Shown here: positions 35,003-43,596 of the stretch, piece after piece
Layout of the letters: each line of letters opens with the position of its first letter
Position numbering within the stretch: the stretch's first letter is position 1
NCBI GenBank assembly: GCA_016707705.1
Contig: JADJHD010000035.1
Span: forward strand, 1 to 57,830
Reading direction: 5' to 3'
Length of the DNA: 57,830 bases
DNA from: Bacteroidales bacterium
GTDB lineage: Bacteria; Bacteroidota; Bacteroidia; Bacteroidales; UBA4417
Program-made: the position numbers and the translations under genes
Notes under the pieces: generated by a model
Database searches by the model: none
What the model was told of the DNA's origin: nothing
What the model saw: only the letters and a program-made list of their open reading frames with translations

Positions 35003-37159
35003 ATGGAAAAAGACCTGTTGTTTCTGAAGAAATTCTTTGGCTTCGACCAGTTCCGCCCTTACCAGCGGGAAGTTATGACGGAGGCGCTAAAGGGAAATGA
35101 CACACTGCTGGTTATGCCAACAGGTGGTGGTAAATCATTATGCTATCAGCTTCCCTCCCTGCTTACAGAGAAACTTGTGGTTGTTGTCTCACCACTCATA
35201 GCACTGATGAAGGATCAGGTAGACAGTCTGAGGGCGAACGGACTTGAAGCAGCAGCCCTTAACAGCAGTTTCTCTGCAAAGGAAGAGCGGAATATCATGG
35301 ACCTGTGCATGAGCGGACAGATGAACGTATTGTATATGTCACCTGAGCGACTGCTGAATGAGATTCCGCGACTTGTGCATCTGAATATTGGACTGTTTGC
35401 CATCGATGAAGCTCATTGCATTTCTGCTTGGGGACATGATTTCAGACCTGAATACACAAGACTTGCTGTTCTCAGGGAATCTTTCCCGGGAATACCGGTT
35501 ATGGCACTTACAGCTACTGCTGATAAAATCACCAGAAAAGATATAATTACTCAGCTCGGATTAAAAAATCCGACAGTTTTCATTTCATCATTCGACCGTC
35601 CTAACTTAAGTCTGAACGTCAAATCAGGCTTAATATCCCGTGATCGCCATCAGGAAATTTTGAAATTTGTATTCCAGCGAAAAGATGAATCCGGGATTAT
35701 ATATTGCCTGAGCAGAAAGGAAACCGAAGCAATGTCAGACTTCATGAACAGCAACGGCATTCAGGCTTCGGCTTATCATGCGGGTATGGATGCTGAAAGC
35801 CGCAAGAAGGTTCAGGAAGCATTTATTAATGATCAGGCTCAGGTAATCTGCGCTACTATTGCATTTGGACTTGGAATCGATAAGCCGGATGTGAGGTGGG
35901 TGATACATCATAACCTGCCGAAAAATATTGAAAGCTACTATCAGGAAATCGGAAGAGCCGGAAGAGATGGGCTTCCAGCCGACACCCTGCTTTTTTACAG
36001 CACTCAAGACCTGATTCGGCTGAGGCAGTTTGCAGAAGAAAGTGGCCAAAAAGAACTTCAACTGGAGAAATTGCAAAGAATGCAGCAGTTTGCCGAGGCT
36101 GATGTATGCCGTAGAAGAATTCTCATTACCTATTTTGGTGAAGCTTTTGAGACTGATTGCGGAAACTGTGATGTTTGCCGTGATCCCAGGGAGCATTTTG
36201 ATGGAACTATCATTGCACAAAAAGCTGCATCAGCATTGATCCGAATGGAAGAAAAGGCCGGAGTCCATATGCTGATTGATGTTTTACGAGGATCCCGACG
36301 CTCAGAAGTAGTGAGCAAGAATTATCATCACCTGAAAACCTATGGCATTGGTGCTGACCTTAGTTTCTACGACTGGCAGGCTTACATACTGCAAATGCTG
36401 AACCTGGGAGTATTTGAAATGGCGTACGATGAACATTTCAACCTGAGGGTTACACCCTATGGAAGGGATATAGTACATGGGCGCAAGAAAATACAGCTTG
36501 TTAAGCCTAAGTTGATACCAATTATAAAGGAAGATCGCCGAAAGAAGCGATTTGCTGAGATTATAGCAGAAGCTGAACAGGAATTGAGTTTCGATGAAAA
36601 GTTGTCTGATCGTTTGAGGATGATGCGTCGCAATCTGGCTATTGAGGAACAGGTACCACCTTATATTATTTTCAACGACCGGACTTTGCAGGATATCGTG
36701 AGCAGAAAACCTCAAAACCTGCTTCAACTTCTTGATGTAACCGGTATTTCTGATTTCAAGGCAGATAAATATGGAGATGTAATCCTGGATACAATACTCG
36801 AAAATACCGGAAAGAAGGCCAGGGCAAAGGGAGACACCTATCAGGAGACATACAGGCTTCTCAAATCCGGTAAATCAATCGACGAAATTGTTGCCATCCG
36901 CAAACTAAGTTCCACCACTATTTGTTCACATATTGCAGTTCTGGTTGGAAAAGGCAATCTGGTCAATGTATTTGATTACATAAGCACAGAAAACTACAAC
37001 AAAGTTTTGAAAGCAAATAAGATAATCGGACAAACAGAAATACTGAAGGAATATTTTGAATACTTTGCAGGAGAAATCCCATACGGTGATATTCGTCTGG
37101 CATTGGCTGAAATTAATCGCCGGCAACCTATGGACGATGAACTATTTGGAGATGACTAA
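35003..37159 (+). CDS. recQ: ATP-dependent DNA helicase RecQ
   Basis: 3'-5' DNA helicase in recombination and repair, 718 aa. Seen: RecQ motif 0 FGFDQFRPYQREV (12-24), Walker A PTGGGKS (39-45), DEAH box IDEAHCISAWGHDFRPEY, motif V/VI region GIDKPDVRWVIHHNLPKNIE and QEIGRAGRDG, zinc-binding RQC cysteines (C...CGNCDVC near 380), winged helix, and a C-terminal HRDC-like domain (RMMRRNLAIEEQVPPYIIFND). The last ~100 residues form an extra helix-turn-helix-type segment (KSGKSIDEIVAIRKLSSTTI), as in Bacteroidota RecQ. Followed 52 bases later by the SemiSWEET gene. Confidence 0.96.
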   Translation: MEKDLLFLKKFFGFDQFRPYQREVMTEALKGNDTLLVMPTGGGKSLCYQLPSLLTEKLVVVVSPLIALMKDQVDSLRANGLEAAALNSSFSAKEERNIMDLCMSGQMNVLYMSPERLLNEIPRLVHLNIGLFAIDEAHCISAWGHDFRPEYTRLAVLRESFPGIPVMALTATADKITRKDIITQLGLKNPTVFISSFDRPNLSLNVKSGLISRDRHQEILKFVFQRKDESGIIYCLSRKETEAMSDFMNSNGIQASAYHAGMDAESRKKVQEAFINDQAQVICATIAFGLGIDKPDVRWVIHHNLPKNIESYYQEIGRAGRDGLPADTLLFYSTQDLIRLRQFAEESGQKELQLEKLQRMQQFAEADVCRRRILITYFGEAFETDCGNCDVCRDPREHFDGTIIAQKAASALIRMEEKAGVHMLIDVLRGSRRSEVVSKNYHHLKTYGIGADLSFYDWQAYILQMLNLGVFEMAYDEHFNLRVTPYGRDIVHGRKKIQLVKPKLIPIIKEDRRKKRFAEIIAEAEQELSFDEKLSDRLRMMRRNLAIEEQVPPYIIFNDRTLQDIVSRKPQNLLQLLDVTGISDFKADKYGDVILDTILENTGKKARAKGDTYQETYRLLKSGKSIDEIVAIRKLSSTTICSHIAVLVGKGNLVNVFDYISTENYNKVLKANKIIGQTEILKEYFEYFAGEIPYGDIRLALAEINRRQPMDDELFGDD

Positions 37160-37211
37160 GCTATTGATTTCAAAATAGGGACAAAAAATTAATGCATAAA
37201 ACCAGTTGCCA

Positions 37212-37475
37212 ATGAATCCGGAAATAGTTGGAATGTGTGCAGGACTTCTATCCTGTGTTACTTTTATTCCTCAGGTTATCAAGACTTACCGCACAAAATC
37301 AACTGATGATGTTTCCCTTTGGATGTTTGTATTGGCATCACTGGGTACAATACTTTGGCTTGCCTACGGATTCCTTATCGATAGCATCTCTATCCTCTTC
37401 ACCAACTTCGTTGTGCTTGGTTTATCACTGATTATGCTATTTTTCTTTTACCGTTTCAGGCCATCTAAAGCATAG
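37212..37475 (+). CDS. SemiSWEET/PQ-loop sugar transporter family protein
   Basis: 87 aa with three membrane helices, the half-transporter form that dimerises to move sugars. PQ-loop FIPQVIKTYRTKSTDDVS in helix 1/loop; then SLWMFVLASLGTILWLAYGF and SISILFTNFVVLGLSLIML. Start at ATG 37212; a TTG two codons upstream (37206) is less likely. Three bases separate its stop from the next ATG (37479), so it is cotranscribed with the HD protein gene and perhaps recQ. Substrate not deducible. Confidence 0.9.
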   Translation: MNPEIVGMCAGLLSCVTFIPQVIKTYRTKSTDDVSLWMFVLASLGTILWLAYGFLIDSISILFTNFVVLGLSLIMLFFFYRFRPSKA

Positions 37476-37478
37476 AAT

Positions 37479-38138
37479 ATGGAAAACAATGAAATGCTTG
37501 CCCTTAAAGGGATGGAACTGGCACCATGGATACAGAAGTCAACCACACTTATTGAACACCAGCGTAAGGTAGGCGGAAATCAGTTCAGACATTGTCTGGC
37601 AACAATGACCATTCTCATGGATTATCACTTCATTGATTCAGTGATTTTAAAGACGGCCATAGTGCATGATTTACTTGAGGATTCCGGCAAGGTTTCGGCA
37701 CAGGAACTGGCAGATATTGACAAAGATGGTCCCGAGGTTGTCGGATTGGTTCAGGAACTCACACGGAACAAGAATCTTGAAAGCAAATCAGAATATCTGC
37801 TCAATTTGCTGATGAATGGCTCGATCAAGGCAAAAATTGTCAAGCTCGCCGACCGCATTAGCAATCTCACCGACTTGCACCTGTTTGTATTCAATGAAAA
37901 GGAAACAGAATCCTATATTCATGAAACAGAACTTTACATTATGCCGATTGTAGATCAGCTATTGCGCTCTGGTTTGCCGGAAGAACAAAAGAACATGGTA
38001 AGAGAAATGGGCAAAGAGCTAAAAGACCTTATAGTGATCAGGCATATGTATGTAAAGGAATTCATCCGGGATGAGTCAATTCGCCTCAAAATTAAAAAGA
38101 TGCTGCAATCCTTTGCACATCGTAATACAAAGCCATAA
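37479..38138 (+). CDS. HD-domain phosphohydrolase, SpoT-hydrolase-like (possible small alarmone hydrolase)
   Basis: 219 aa. Metal-binding HD-domain residues in SpoT-like arrangement: H38 (FRHCLA), H63-D64 with E67-D68 (IVHDLLEDSG, family HDxxED), and D125 (VKLADRISNL, family KLADRLxN). These are the signatures of (p)ppGpp 3'-pyrophosphohydrolases; no synthetase or TGS/ACT domain is present, so a stand-alone small alarmone hydrolase is plausible. Other HD nucleotide hydrolases share the fold, so the substrate is inference. Coupled to the SemiSWEET gene (3-base gap). Confidence 0.75.
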   Translation: MENNEMLALKGMELAPWIQKSTTLIEHQRKVGGNQFRHCLATMTILMDYHFIDSVILKTAIVHDLLEDSGKVSAQELADIDKDGPEVVGLVQELTRNKNLESKSEYLLNLLMNGSIKAKIVKLADRISNLTDLHLFVFNEKETESYIHETELYIMPIVDQLLRSGLPEEQKNMVREMGKELKDLIVIRHMYVKEFIRDESIRLKIKKMLQSFAHRNTKP

Positions 38139-38480
38139 AACGGGAAAAACATTGCGTCGCAGTCCGACCAAAAGGCTTTTTGCAGAATTTTCTGGTTTCA
38201 CAGAAGTATTCAAGGCTTCCAATGCCCGTTAAAGGGTATTGCCTAACCCTAATTAATCATTGCCAATGAAATCACCAGGAAGTTTGTAATAAAACTTAAA
38301 CATTGAGCCGTTTCGACATCTTAAATTCCGAATGCAGTATTTAAAATAATTATTTTTTTATCATCACCCCCCCATATTTTTAATATACTCTAAGATATAT
38401 TTACTATTTTTTTAATGATACCCCTATTTTTTTCATGCTATTGAAAATTATTTTATATTTTTGCAAAAAAAACAAACTAT
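38139..38480. other. 342-base intergenic region before glnA
   Basis: No gene seen. AT-rich in its second half, with a C7 run (about 38366-38372) and several T-runs; carries the glnA -7 box at its end. No clear terminator for the upstream HD gene. Confidence 0.5.
38456..38463 (+). promoter_or_regulatory. -7 element (TATTTTTG) of glutamine synthetase gene
   Basis: TATTTTTG ends 17 bases before the ATG at 38481, so the leader would be very short. -33 not clear. Confidence 0.4.
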
Positions 38481-40670
38481 ATGGCAACACTTCGTTTTAA
38501 GGCTATTGAGGAATCCATGAAACATAAACCAGTTTCAGTTCCCTCTCCTTCTGAGAAAATTTCAGATTTTTTCGGTATTTATGTATTCGACAAGTCAAAA
38601 ATGCTCAAGTATCTCTCCAGTGATGCTTATGAAGCAGTTATGGATGCTATTGTGCAAGGCACAAGGATTGACCGCAAAATGGCTGATCAGGTAGCATCAG
38701 GAATGAAAACCTGGGCAATGAGCCATGGAGTTACCCACTACACCCATTGGTTCCAGCCACTCACTGAAGGAACCGCGGAAAAGCATGACACCTTTGTAGA
38801 AATAGCAGCCGATGGTTCAGCCATAGAACAATTCTCGGGAAAGCTATTGGCTCAACAGGAACCTGATGCATCAAGCTTTCCAAGCGGTGGTATAAGAAAC
38901 ACTTTTGAAGCAAGAGGTTATACAGCATGGGATCCTACATCTCCTGCCTTCATCATGGAGAATACCCTGATTATTCCAACTATTTTCATCTCGTACACTG
39001 GAGAGGCCCTCGATTACAAAACCCCTATGCTCAAGGCTTTGCATGCCCTGGACAAGGCTGCAGTTGAAGTTTGCCAGTATTTTGATAAGGATGTAACCAA
39101 GGTTATCAGTAATCTTGGCTGGGAACAGGAATACTTCCTTGTAGATGAAGCAGTATATAATGCCCGTCCTGACCTGATTCTTACAGGCCGCACCCTGATG
39201 GGTCATGCTTCTGCAAAGAACCAACAGCTGGAAGATCAGTATTTCGGACAAATCCCAAACCGCGTACTTAATTTCATGAAAGAGCTGGAGTTTGAGGCGT
39301 ATAAACTTGGAATTCCTGTCAAGACCAGACATAACGAAGTTGCTCCAAATCAGTATGAGCTTGCTCCCATCTATGAGGAGACCAACCTTGCAATTGACCA
39401 TAACCTATTGATTATGCAGCTGATGCGTACTGTATCACGCAAGCATAATTTCATAGTTCTTCTTCATGAGAAGCCTTTTTCAGGAATCAATGGTTCAGGA
39501 AAGCATAATAACTGGTCAGTTGCAACCAACACCGGTGTAAATCTTCTTTCACCAGGCAAGACTCCAAAATCGAACCTGCAATTCCTCACCTTCCTTATTA
39601 ATACACTGGCAGCCCTTTACAAGCACAACGCGCTTATCAAGGCATCCATAGCTTCAGCAGGTAACCAGCATCGCCTTGGCGCCAATGAGGCCCCTCCTGC
39701 TATCATTTCAGCTTTCCTTGGACAGCAGCTCAACAAAATGCTGGATGAAATTGAAACCAGGGTCACTGATGAGAAGATGACTCCTGATGAAAAGACTGTA
39801 ATCAAGCTTGATATTGGAAAAATCCCCGAAATTCTCCTCGACAATACCGATCGCAATCGTACTTCACCATTTGCCTTTACAGGTAATAAATTTGAATTCC
39901 GTGCCGTTGGCTCATCTGCCAATTGCGCTTCTGCAATGACGGCCTTGAATGCAGCCCTAGCCGAGCAACTCGTTGAATTCAAGAAACAGGTTGATGAATT
40001 GATTGAAAAGGGAGTAAAGAAGGACGAGGCTATACTGCAGTTACTTCGCAAACTGATTAAGGCTTCCAAGGCAATTCGTTTTGAAGGAAACGGATACAGT
40101 GAAGAATGGAAAGCAGAAGCTGCCAAAAGAGGTCTTGATTGTGAAGCTTCAGTACCAAAGATGTATCATGCATATCTAACTGAACAATCACGAGAACTCT
40201 TCAGAAAGACCAACGTATTCACTGATGTTGAAATGGAAGCCCGCTCCGAGGTTAGAATGGAACTATTCATTAAGAAAATCCAGATTGAAGCCAGAGTATT
40301 AAGTGACTTAACCGTAAATCACATCCTTCCAACCGTTGTTGAGTACCAGTCGAGGCTGATTGAGAATGTTAATGGACTGAAGAGTCTTTATAGTGCTGAA
40401 GATTTCAAGGCACTCTCAGGAAGAAGACTTGCGCAGATAAAAGACATCTCCTTAGCTGTTGAAACAGTGGAAAAACTGGTATCTGAAATGGTTGAAGCCA
40501 GAAAAGCCGCCAACAGGATTGACGATGTGGATGAGAGGGCAATTGCCTATTCCGATAAGGTTTTCCCTTTCCTTGAAGAGATCAGGTATCATGTTGACAA
40601 ACTTGAACTGATTGTCGACAATGAACGCTGGCCTTTGCCAAAATACAGGGAACTGTTATTTATAAGATAA
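38481..40670 (+). CDS. glnA: Glutamine synthetase type III
   Basis: ATP-dependent synthesis of glutamine from glutamate and ammonia; type III (GlnN) enzymes of about 725-730 aa are typical of Bacteroidota, and this one has 729. Seen: GSIII N-terminal text FGIYVFDKSKM, WFQPLTEGTAEKHD, GWEQEYFLVDE (catalytic-site glutamates), TRHNEVAPNQYELAPIYEE, HEKPFSGINGSGKHNNWS (ammonium/glutamate site), GNQHRLGANEAPPAIIS and GNKFEFRAVGSSANCA. Own short-leader promoter and a strong terminator make it monocistronic. Regulation by nitrogen is expected but no operator was identified. Confidence 0.96.
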   Translation: MATLRFKAIEESMKHKPVSVPSPSEKISDFFGIYVFDKSKMLKYLSSDAYEAVMDAIVQGTRIDRKMADQVASGMKTWAMSHGVTHYTHWFQPLTEGTAEKHDTFVEIAADGSAIEQFSGKLLAQQEPDASSFPSGGIRNTFEARGYTAWDPTSPAFIMENTLIIPTIFISYTGEALDYKTPMLKALHALDKAAVEVCQYFDKDVTKVISNLGWEQEYFLVDEAVYNARPDLILTGRTLMGHASAKNQQLEDQYFGQIPNRVLNFMKELEFEAYKLGIPVKTRHNEVAPNQYELAPIYEETNLAIDHNLLIMQLMRTVSRKHNFIVLLHEKPFSGINGSGKHNNWSVATNTGVNLLSPGKTPKSNLQFLTFLINTLAALYKHNALIKASIASAGNQHRLGANEAPPAIISAFLGQQLNKMLDEIETRVTDEKMTPDEKTVIKLDIGKIPEILLDNTDRNRTSPFAFTGNKFEFRAVGSSANCASAMTALNAALAEQLVEFKKQVDELIEKGVKKDEAILQLLRKLIKASKAIRFEGNGYSEEWKAEAAKRGLDCEASVPKMYHAYLTEQSRELFRKTNVFTDVEMEARSEVRMELFIKKIQIEARVLSDLTVNHILPTVVEYQSRLIENVNGLKSLYSAEDFKALSGRRLAQIKDISLAVETVEKLVSEMVEARKAANRIDDVDERAIAYSDKVFPFLEEIRYHVDKLELIVDNERWPLPKYRELLFIR

Positions 40671-40688
40671 TTGATTGAGGTATGAACA

Positions 40689-40718
40689 AGAAAGGCTTCC
40701 ATAACTGGAAGCCTTTCT
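40689..40718. terminator. Bidirectional terminator between glnA and yebC
   Basis: Perfect 13-bp stem (40689-40701 with 40706-40718), loop TAAC, core GGCTTCC/GGAAGCC, followed on the plus strand by GATTTTATT. It lies between convergent genes. Confidence 0.85.
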
Positions 40719-40757
40719 GATTTTATTCAATGAACAGGATAAAAAAATATCCGGATT

Positions 40758-41468
40758 CTATCTCATATTATGGAATACGTTGATAACATCATCATCATCT
40801 TCCATCTTCTCAAGCAGTTTCTCAACATCAGCCTGCTGTTCAGGAGTTAATTCCTTTGTATCATTAGGAATGCGCTCGAAAGCAAAAGTCCTGATCTCAA
40901 ATTTGTTTTCTTCCAGATATTTCTGAATAGGACCGAACTTGGTAAATTCAGCATAGATAAGGATTTCTCCTTCATCAACGAAAATTTCATCAAGTCCGAA
41001 ATCTATAAGCTCCAATTCCAATTCGTCGATATCCAAGCCATCTTTCATAGCTACCTTGAAAGTACATTTTCTTTCAAAGAGAAAATCGGTCATGCCCATG
41101 GTTCCAAGGTTGCCGCCATATTTATTGAAGCAGCTACGGACATTGGCAACAGTGCGTGTTGTATTGTCGGTTGCTGTTTCAACAACAACAGCTATTCCAT
41201 GAGGAGCATATCCTTCATATACAACTTCCTTATAGTCGCTTGAATCTTTAGAAACAGCACGCTTTATAGCGCGATCCACATTGTCCTTCGGCATATTCTC
41301 CGAGCGGGCTGTCTGAATAAGCAACCTCAATCTGGCATTCCCGGCCGGATCCGGACCGCCTGCCTTAACGGCTATTTCAATATCCTTACCCAATTTGGTA
41401 AAAACCCTGGACATATTTCCCCAGCGTTTCAGTTTTCTTGCTTTGCGGAATTCAAAAGCTCTTCCCAT
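40758..41468 (-). CDS. YebC/PmpR-family regulatory (TACO1-like) protein
   Basis: 236 aa, family-typical length. Seen: N-terminal MGRAFEFRKARKLKRWGNM, KLGKDIEIAVKAGGPDPAGN, MPKDNVDRAIKRA, YEGYAPHGIAVVVE and NRTxANVRS-type TRTVANVRSCFNKYGGNLG. The family includes putative transcription regulators; recent work on relatives links YebC proteins to helping ribosomes at proline stretches. A TAATTTTG -7-like box lies at 41523-41530. Stand-alone unit. Confidence 0.94.
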   Translation of the reverse strand: MGRAFEFRKARKLKRWGNMSRVFTKLGKDIEIAVKAGGPDPAGNARLRLLIQTARSENMPKDNVDRAIKRAVSKDSSDYKEVVYEGYAPHGIAVVVETATDNTTRTVANVRSCFNKYGGNLGTMGMTDFLFERKCTFKVAMKDGLDIDELELELIDFGLDEIFVDEGEILIYAEFTKFGPIQKYLEENKFEIRTFAFERIPNDTKELTPEQQADVEKLLEKMEDDDDVINVFHNMR

Positions 41469-41522
41469 GAGTGATTCGTTTAATCGTTCTTAAAAATTAA
41501 CCGGGATTTCCGGATAAGGCAG

Positions 41523-41530
41523 CAAAATTA
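41523..41530 (-). promoter_or_regulatory. -7 element (TAATTTTG) of yebC-family gene
   Basis: Minus-strand TAATTTTG, 55 bases upstream of the start at 41468; no -33 TTG within 17-23 bases. Confidence 0.35.
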
Positions 41531-41610
41531 GTTTTCTTTGCCGAATAATAAAAAAATACCAAATTTTGAATTACAGGTTTGGTTGAATCTCATCAAATAT
41601 TATCGTCAAC

Positions 41611-43527
41611 ATGAAAATAACCCTAAGTTTACTTCTTGCCTTTGGACTGTGCAACCTAATCTTTGCGCAAAAGCAGGATACCATTCACGTAAAATCACAT
41701 AACAAAGTACTCGTTGTTACTGATCCTTCTAAAGGTGAAAAGTCCTTTATACGCTGGGCAAAGTTTCCGTCACAAAATGTTGACCTGCGTAAAATCAGAA
41801 TGACAGTTACGCTTGGTTGTCCGGATAGCCTACCCTGCGCACATTGGGATTATCTTGACCATATTTATCTTCGGAGGCAGGGAGGACAAAACCAGCCCAG
41901 TCTTGATTTTGAACTTGGAAGAATGCTCACACCCTATGGAAGCATATTCGATCGCGGCTGGGAATGGGGCTGGACAGTGGACATAACAGACTTTTCAATG
42001 GTATTGAGAGATAGCGTTGAGATTGAATATATGCATTCGGGATATGAGCCTACTTCGGTTGGCTGGTCATTAAGTGTGGATTTCGAATTCACTACAGGAA
42101 AACCCGCTGCTGATCCTGTTTCAATAAAAAGAATGTGGGAAGGCTCCTATAAATATGGTGATAAGACAGTAAACATCGACAGCACTCTTGCTCCTATCAA
42201 CTTTACCCGCACGAAGGGCGCTGATTTTGCCAGACTCAGAATTCAGCAGACAGGCCATGGAATGGATGAGCCAAAGGGATGCAGTGAGTTTTGTGACAGA
42301 TACAGGGATATAAAATTTGATAACAGATTGATTGACAGAAGGAGTCTCTGGAAAGAATGTGGAAATAATCCACTATATCCACAGGGCGGAACCTGGATTT
42401 TTGACAGGGGTAACTGGTGTCCCGGAGATCTGCAGCCAGCTGACCAGTTTGATGTTCATTTAAGCAGATCAGAACACAGCATGGATATCGACATGGAGCC
42501 CTATCGTGCCACAGGAAACATCCAGGCAAATGAGAACATGGCATCATACCTCATTCAGTATGAGTCACCAAACAGCTCCTATGACGTTGCCATTGACAGG
42601 ATTCTCTCCCCCAATGATGACCCCAATCTGGGAAGATTCAATCCGGTTTGCTCTGAGCCTCATGTTGTACTGCGCAATATGGGAAGTGAAGTCCTTCGCT
42701 CTGCGGTAATTTATTATGGAACTGAAGGATACCCTCTCCGTAAGCATACCTGGCATGGTAGCCTGAGGTTCAATGAAACCGCTGATGTTTGGATGGAAGG
42801 TCCGCTCAAATTCAAGCCCGGCAAAAACTCGTTCATCGTGCAGGTGAAGGATCCAAATGGAAAAAAGGATGGCTGGATTGCCGACAACTCAATGAAAGTG
42901 ACCTTCAATTCACCATTGGAACTACCTGAGAGAATGATTGTTGAATTTCGCACAAATGAAGCTCCCAAGGATAATAAGCTTTCTATAATGGATGCTTTCG
43001 GAGGGATACAGTTCATCCGTGAACCGGCCTCTCTGAAAGCGAACACCTTGTACAGCGATACTCTGCTTCTGCCCAAAGGCTGCTATGAGCTTAACCTCAG
43101 TGATAGCACTGGGAATGGACTGGAATTTTGGTTTGAACCTGAGCAGGGACATGGATTTCTTCGCCTTCTGGATGCAAAGGGACGATTACTTTACAACTTT
43201 GAAAGTGACTGTGGCAGCGGGCAGCATCTCGCTTTCGTAACCTCATCATCCTACAGCTACGATACCACTCAATACAAATATGCTTTCAGCGTGTTCCCAT
43301 TAAGGGTTAAGGACAAGCTTGTATTTGACTGTGTTGCTTCCCGACCTGAGAATATCACTGTACTAATCAGGGGTTCAGAGAATGCCATTCTAGAGAAACA
43401 TGAATACATCGGACTTCAGAATCGCATGACTACCTTCGATCTGAGTCATCTGAAACCCGGAAGGCATTTCCTGGAAGTGCAGGTTGATGGAAAGCGATTA
43501 TTCAAGAAAAGGTTTAACAAGGAATAG
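41611..43527 (+). CDS. Secreted PNGase F-like peptide-N-glycosidase with T9SS C-terminal sorting domain
   Basis: 638 aa. PNGase F-type amidases release N-glycans from asparagine. Signal peptide about 1-19 (LLLAFGLCNLIFAQ). N-terminal domain: VTLGCPDSLPCAHWDYLDHIYLRR with an Asp in WDYLDH matching the catalytic Asp region of PNGase F. Second domain: RLRIQQTGHGMDEPKGCSEFC (i.e. QQTGHG ... CSEFC), with E in CSEF matching the second acidic site. Then a beta-rich insertion (about 420-540). The last ~80 residues look like a type A T9SS sorting domain, ending FDLSHLKPGRHFLEVQVDG then KRLFKKRF. Exported through the outer membrane by T9SS (inference from the tail). Paired in role with the GH38-like enzyme. 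Confidence 0.84.
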   Translation: MKITLSLLLAFGLCNLIFAQKQDTIHVKSHNKVLVVTDPSKGEKSFIRWAKFPSQNVDLRKIRMTVTLGCPDSLPCAHWDYLDHIYLRRQGGQNQPSLDFELGRMLTPYGSIFDRGWEWGWTVDITDFSMVLRDSVEIEYMHSGYEPTSVGWSLSVDFEFTTGKPAADPVSIKRMWEGSYKYGDKTVNIDSTLAPINFTRTKGADFARLRIQQTGHGMDEPKGCSEFCDRYRDIKFDNRLIDRRSLWKECGNNPLYPQGGTWIFDRGNWCPGDLQPADQFDVHLSRSEHSMDIDMEPYRATGNIQANENMASYLIQYESPNSSYDVAIDRILSPNDDPNLGRFNPVCSEPHVVLRNMGSEVLRSAVIYYGTEGYPLRKHTWHGSLRFNETADVWMEGPLKFKPGKNSFIVQVKDPNGKKDGWIADNSMKVTFNSPLELPERMIVEFRTNEAPKDNKLSIMDAFGGIQFIREPASLKANTLYSDTLLLPKGCYELNLSDSTGNGLEFWFEPEQGHGFLRLLDAKGRLLYNFESDCGSGQHLAFVTSSSYSYDTTQYKYAFSVFPLRVKDKLVFDCVASRPENITVLIRGSENAILEKHEYIGLQNRMTTFDLSHLKPGRHFLEVQVDGKRLFKKRFNKE

Positions 43528-43541
43528 CTGAACCTCAAAAC

Positions 43542-43580
43542 AAAAAAACTCCGCACCTGATTGGGATGCGGAGTTTTTTT
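43542..43580. terminator. Bidirectional terminator between PNGase-like gene and hppA
   Basis: Perfect 14-bp stem (43542-43555 with 43567-43580), 11-base loop, core CTCCGCA/TGCGGAG flanked by A7 and T7-T8 runs, so it works for both convergent genes. Confidence 0.87.
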
Positions 43581-43596
43581 TATCAGTCAAAATGAA

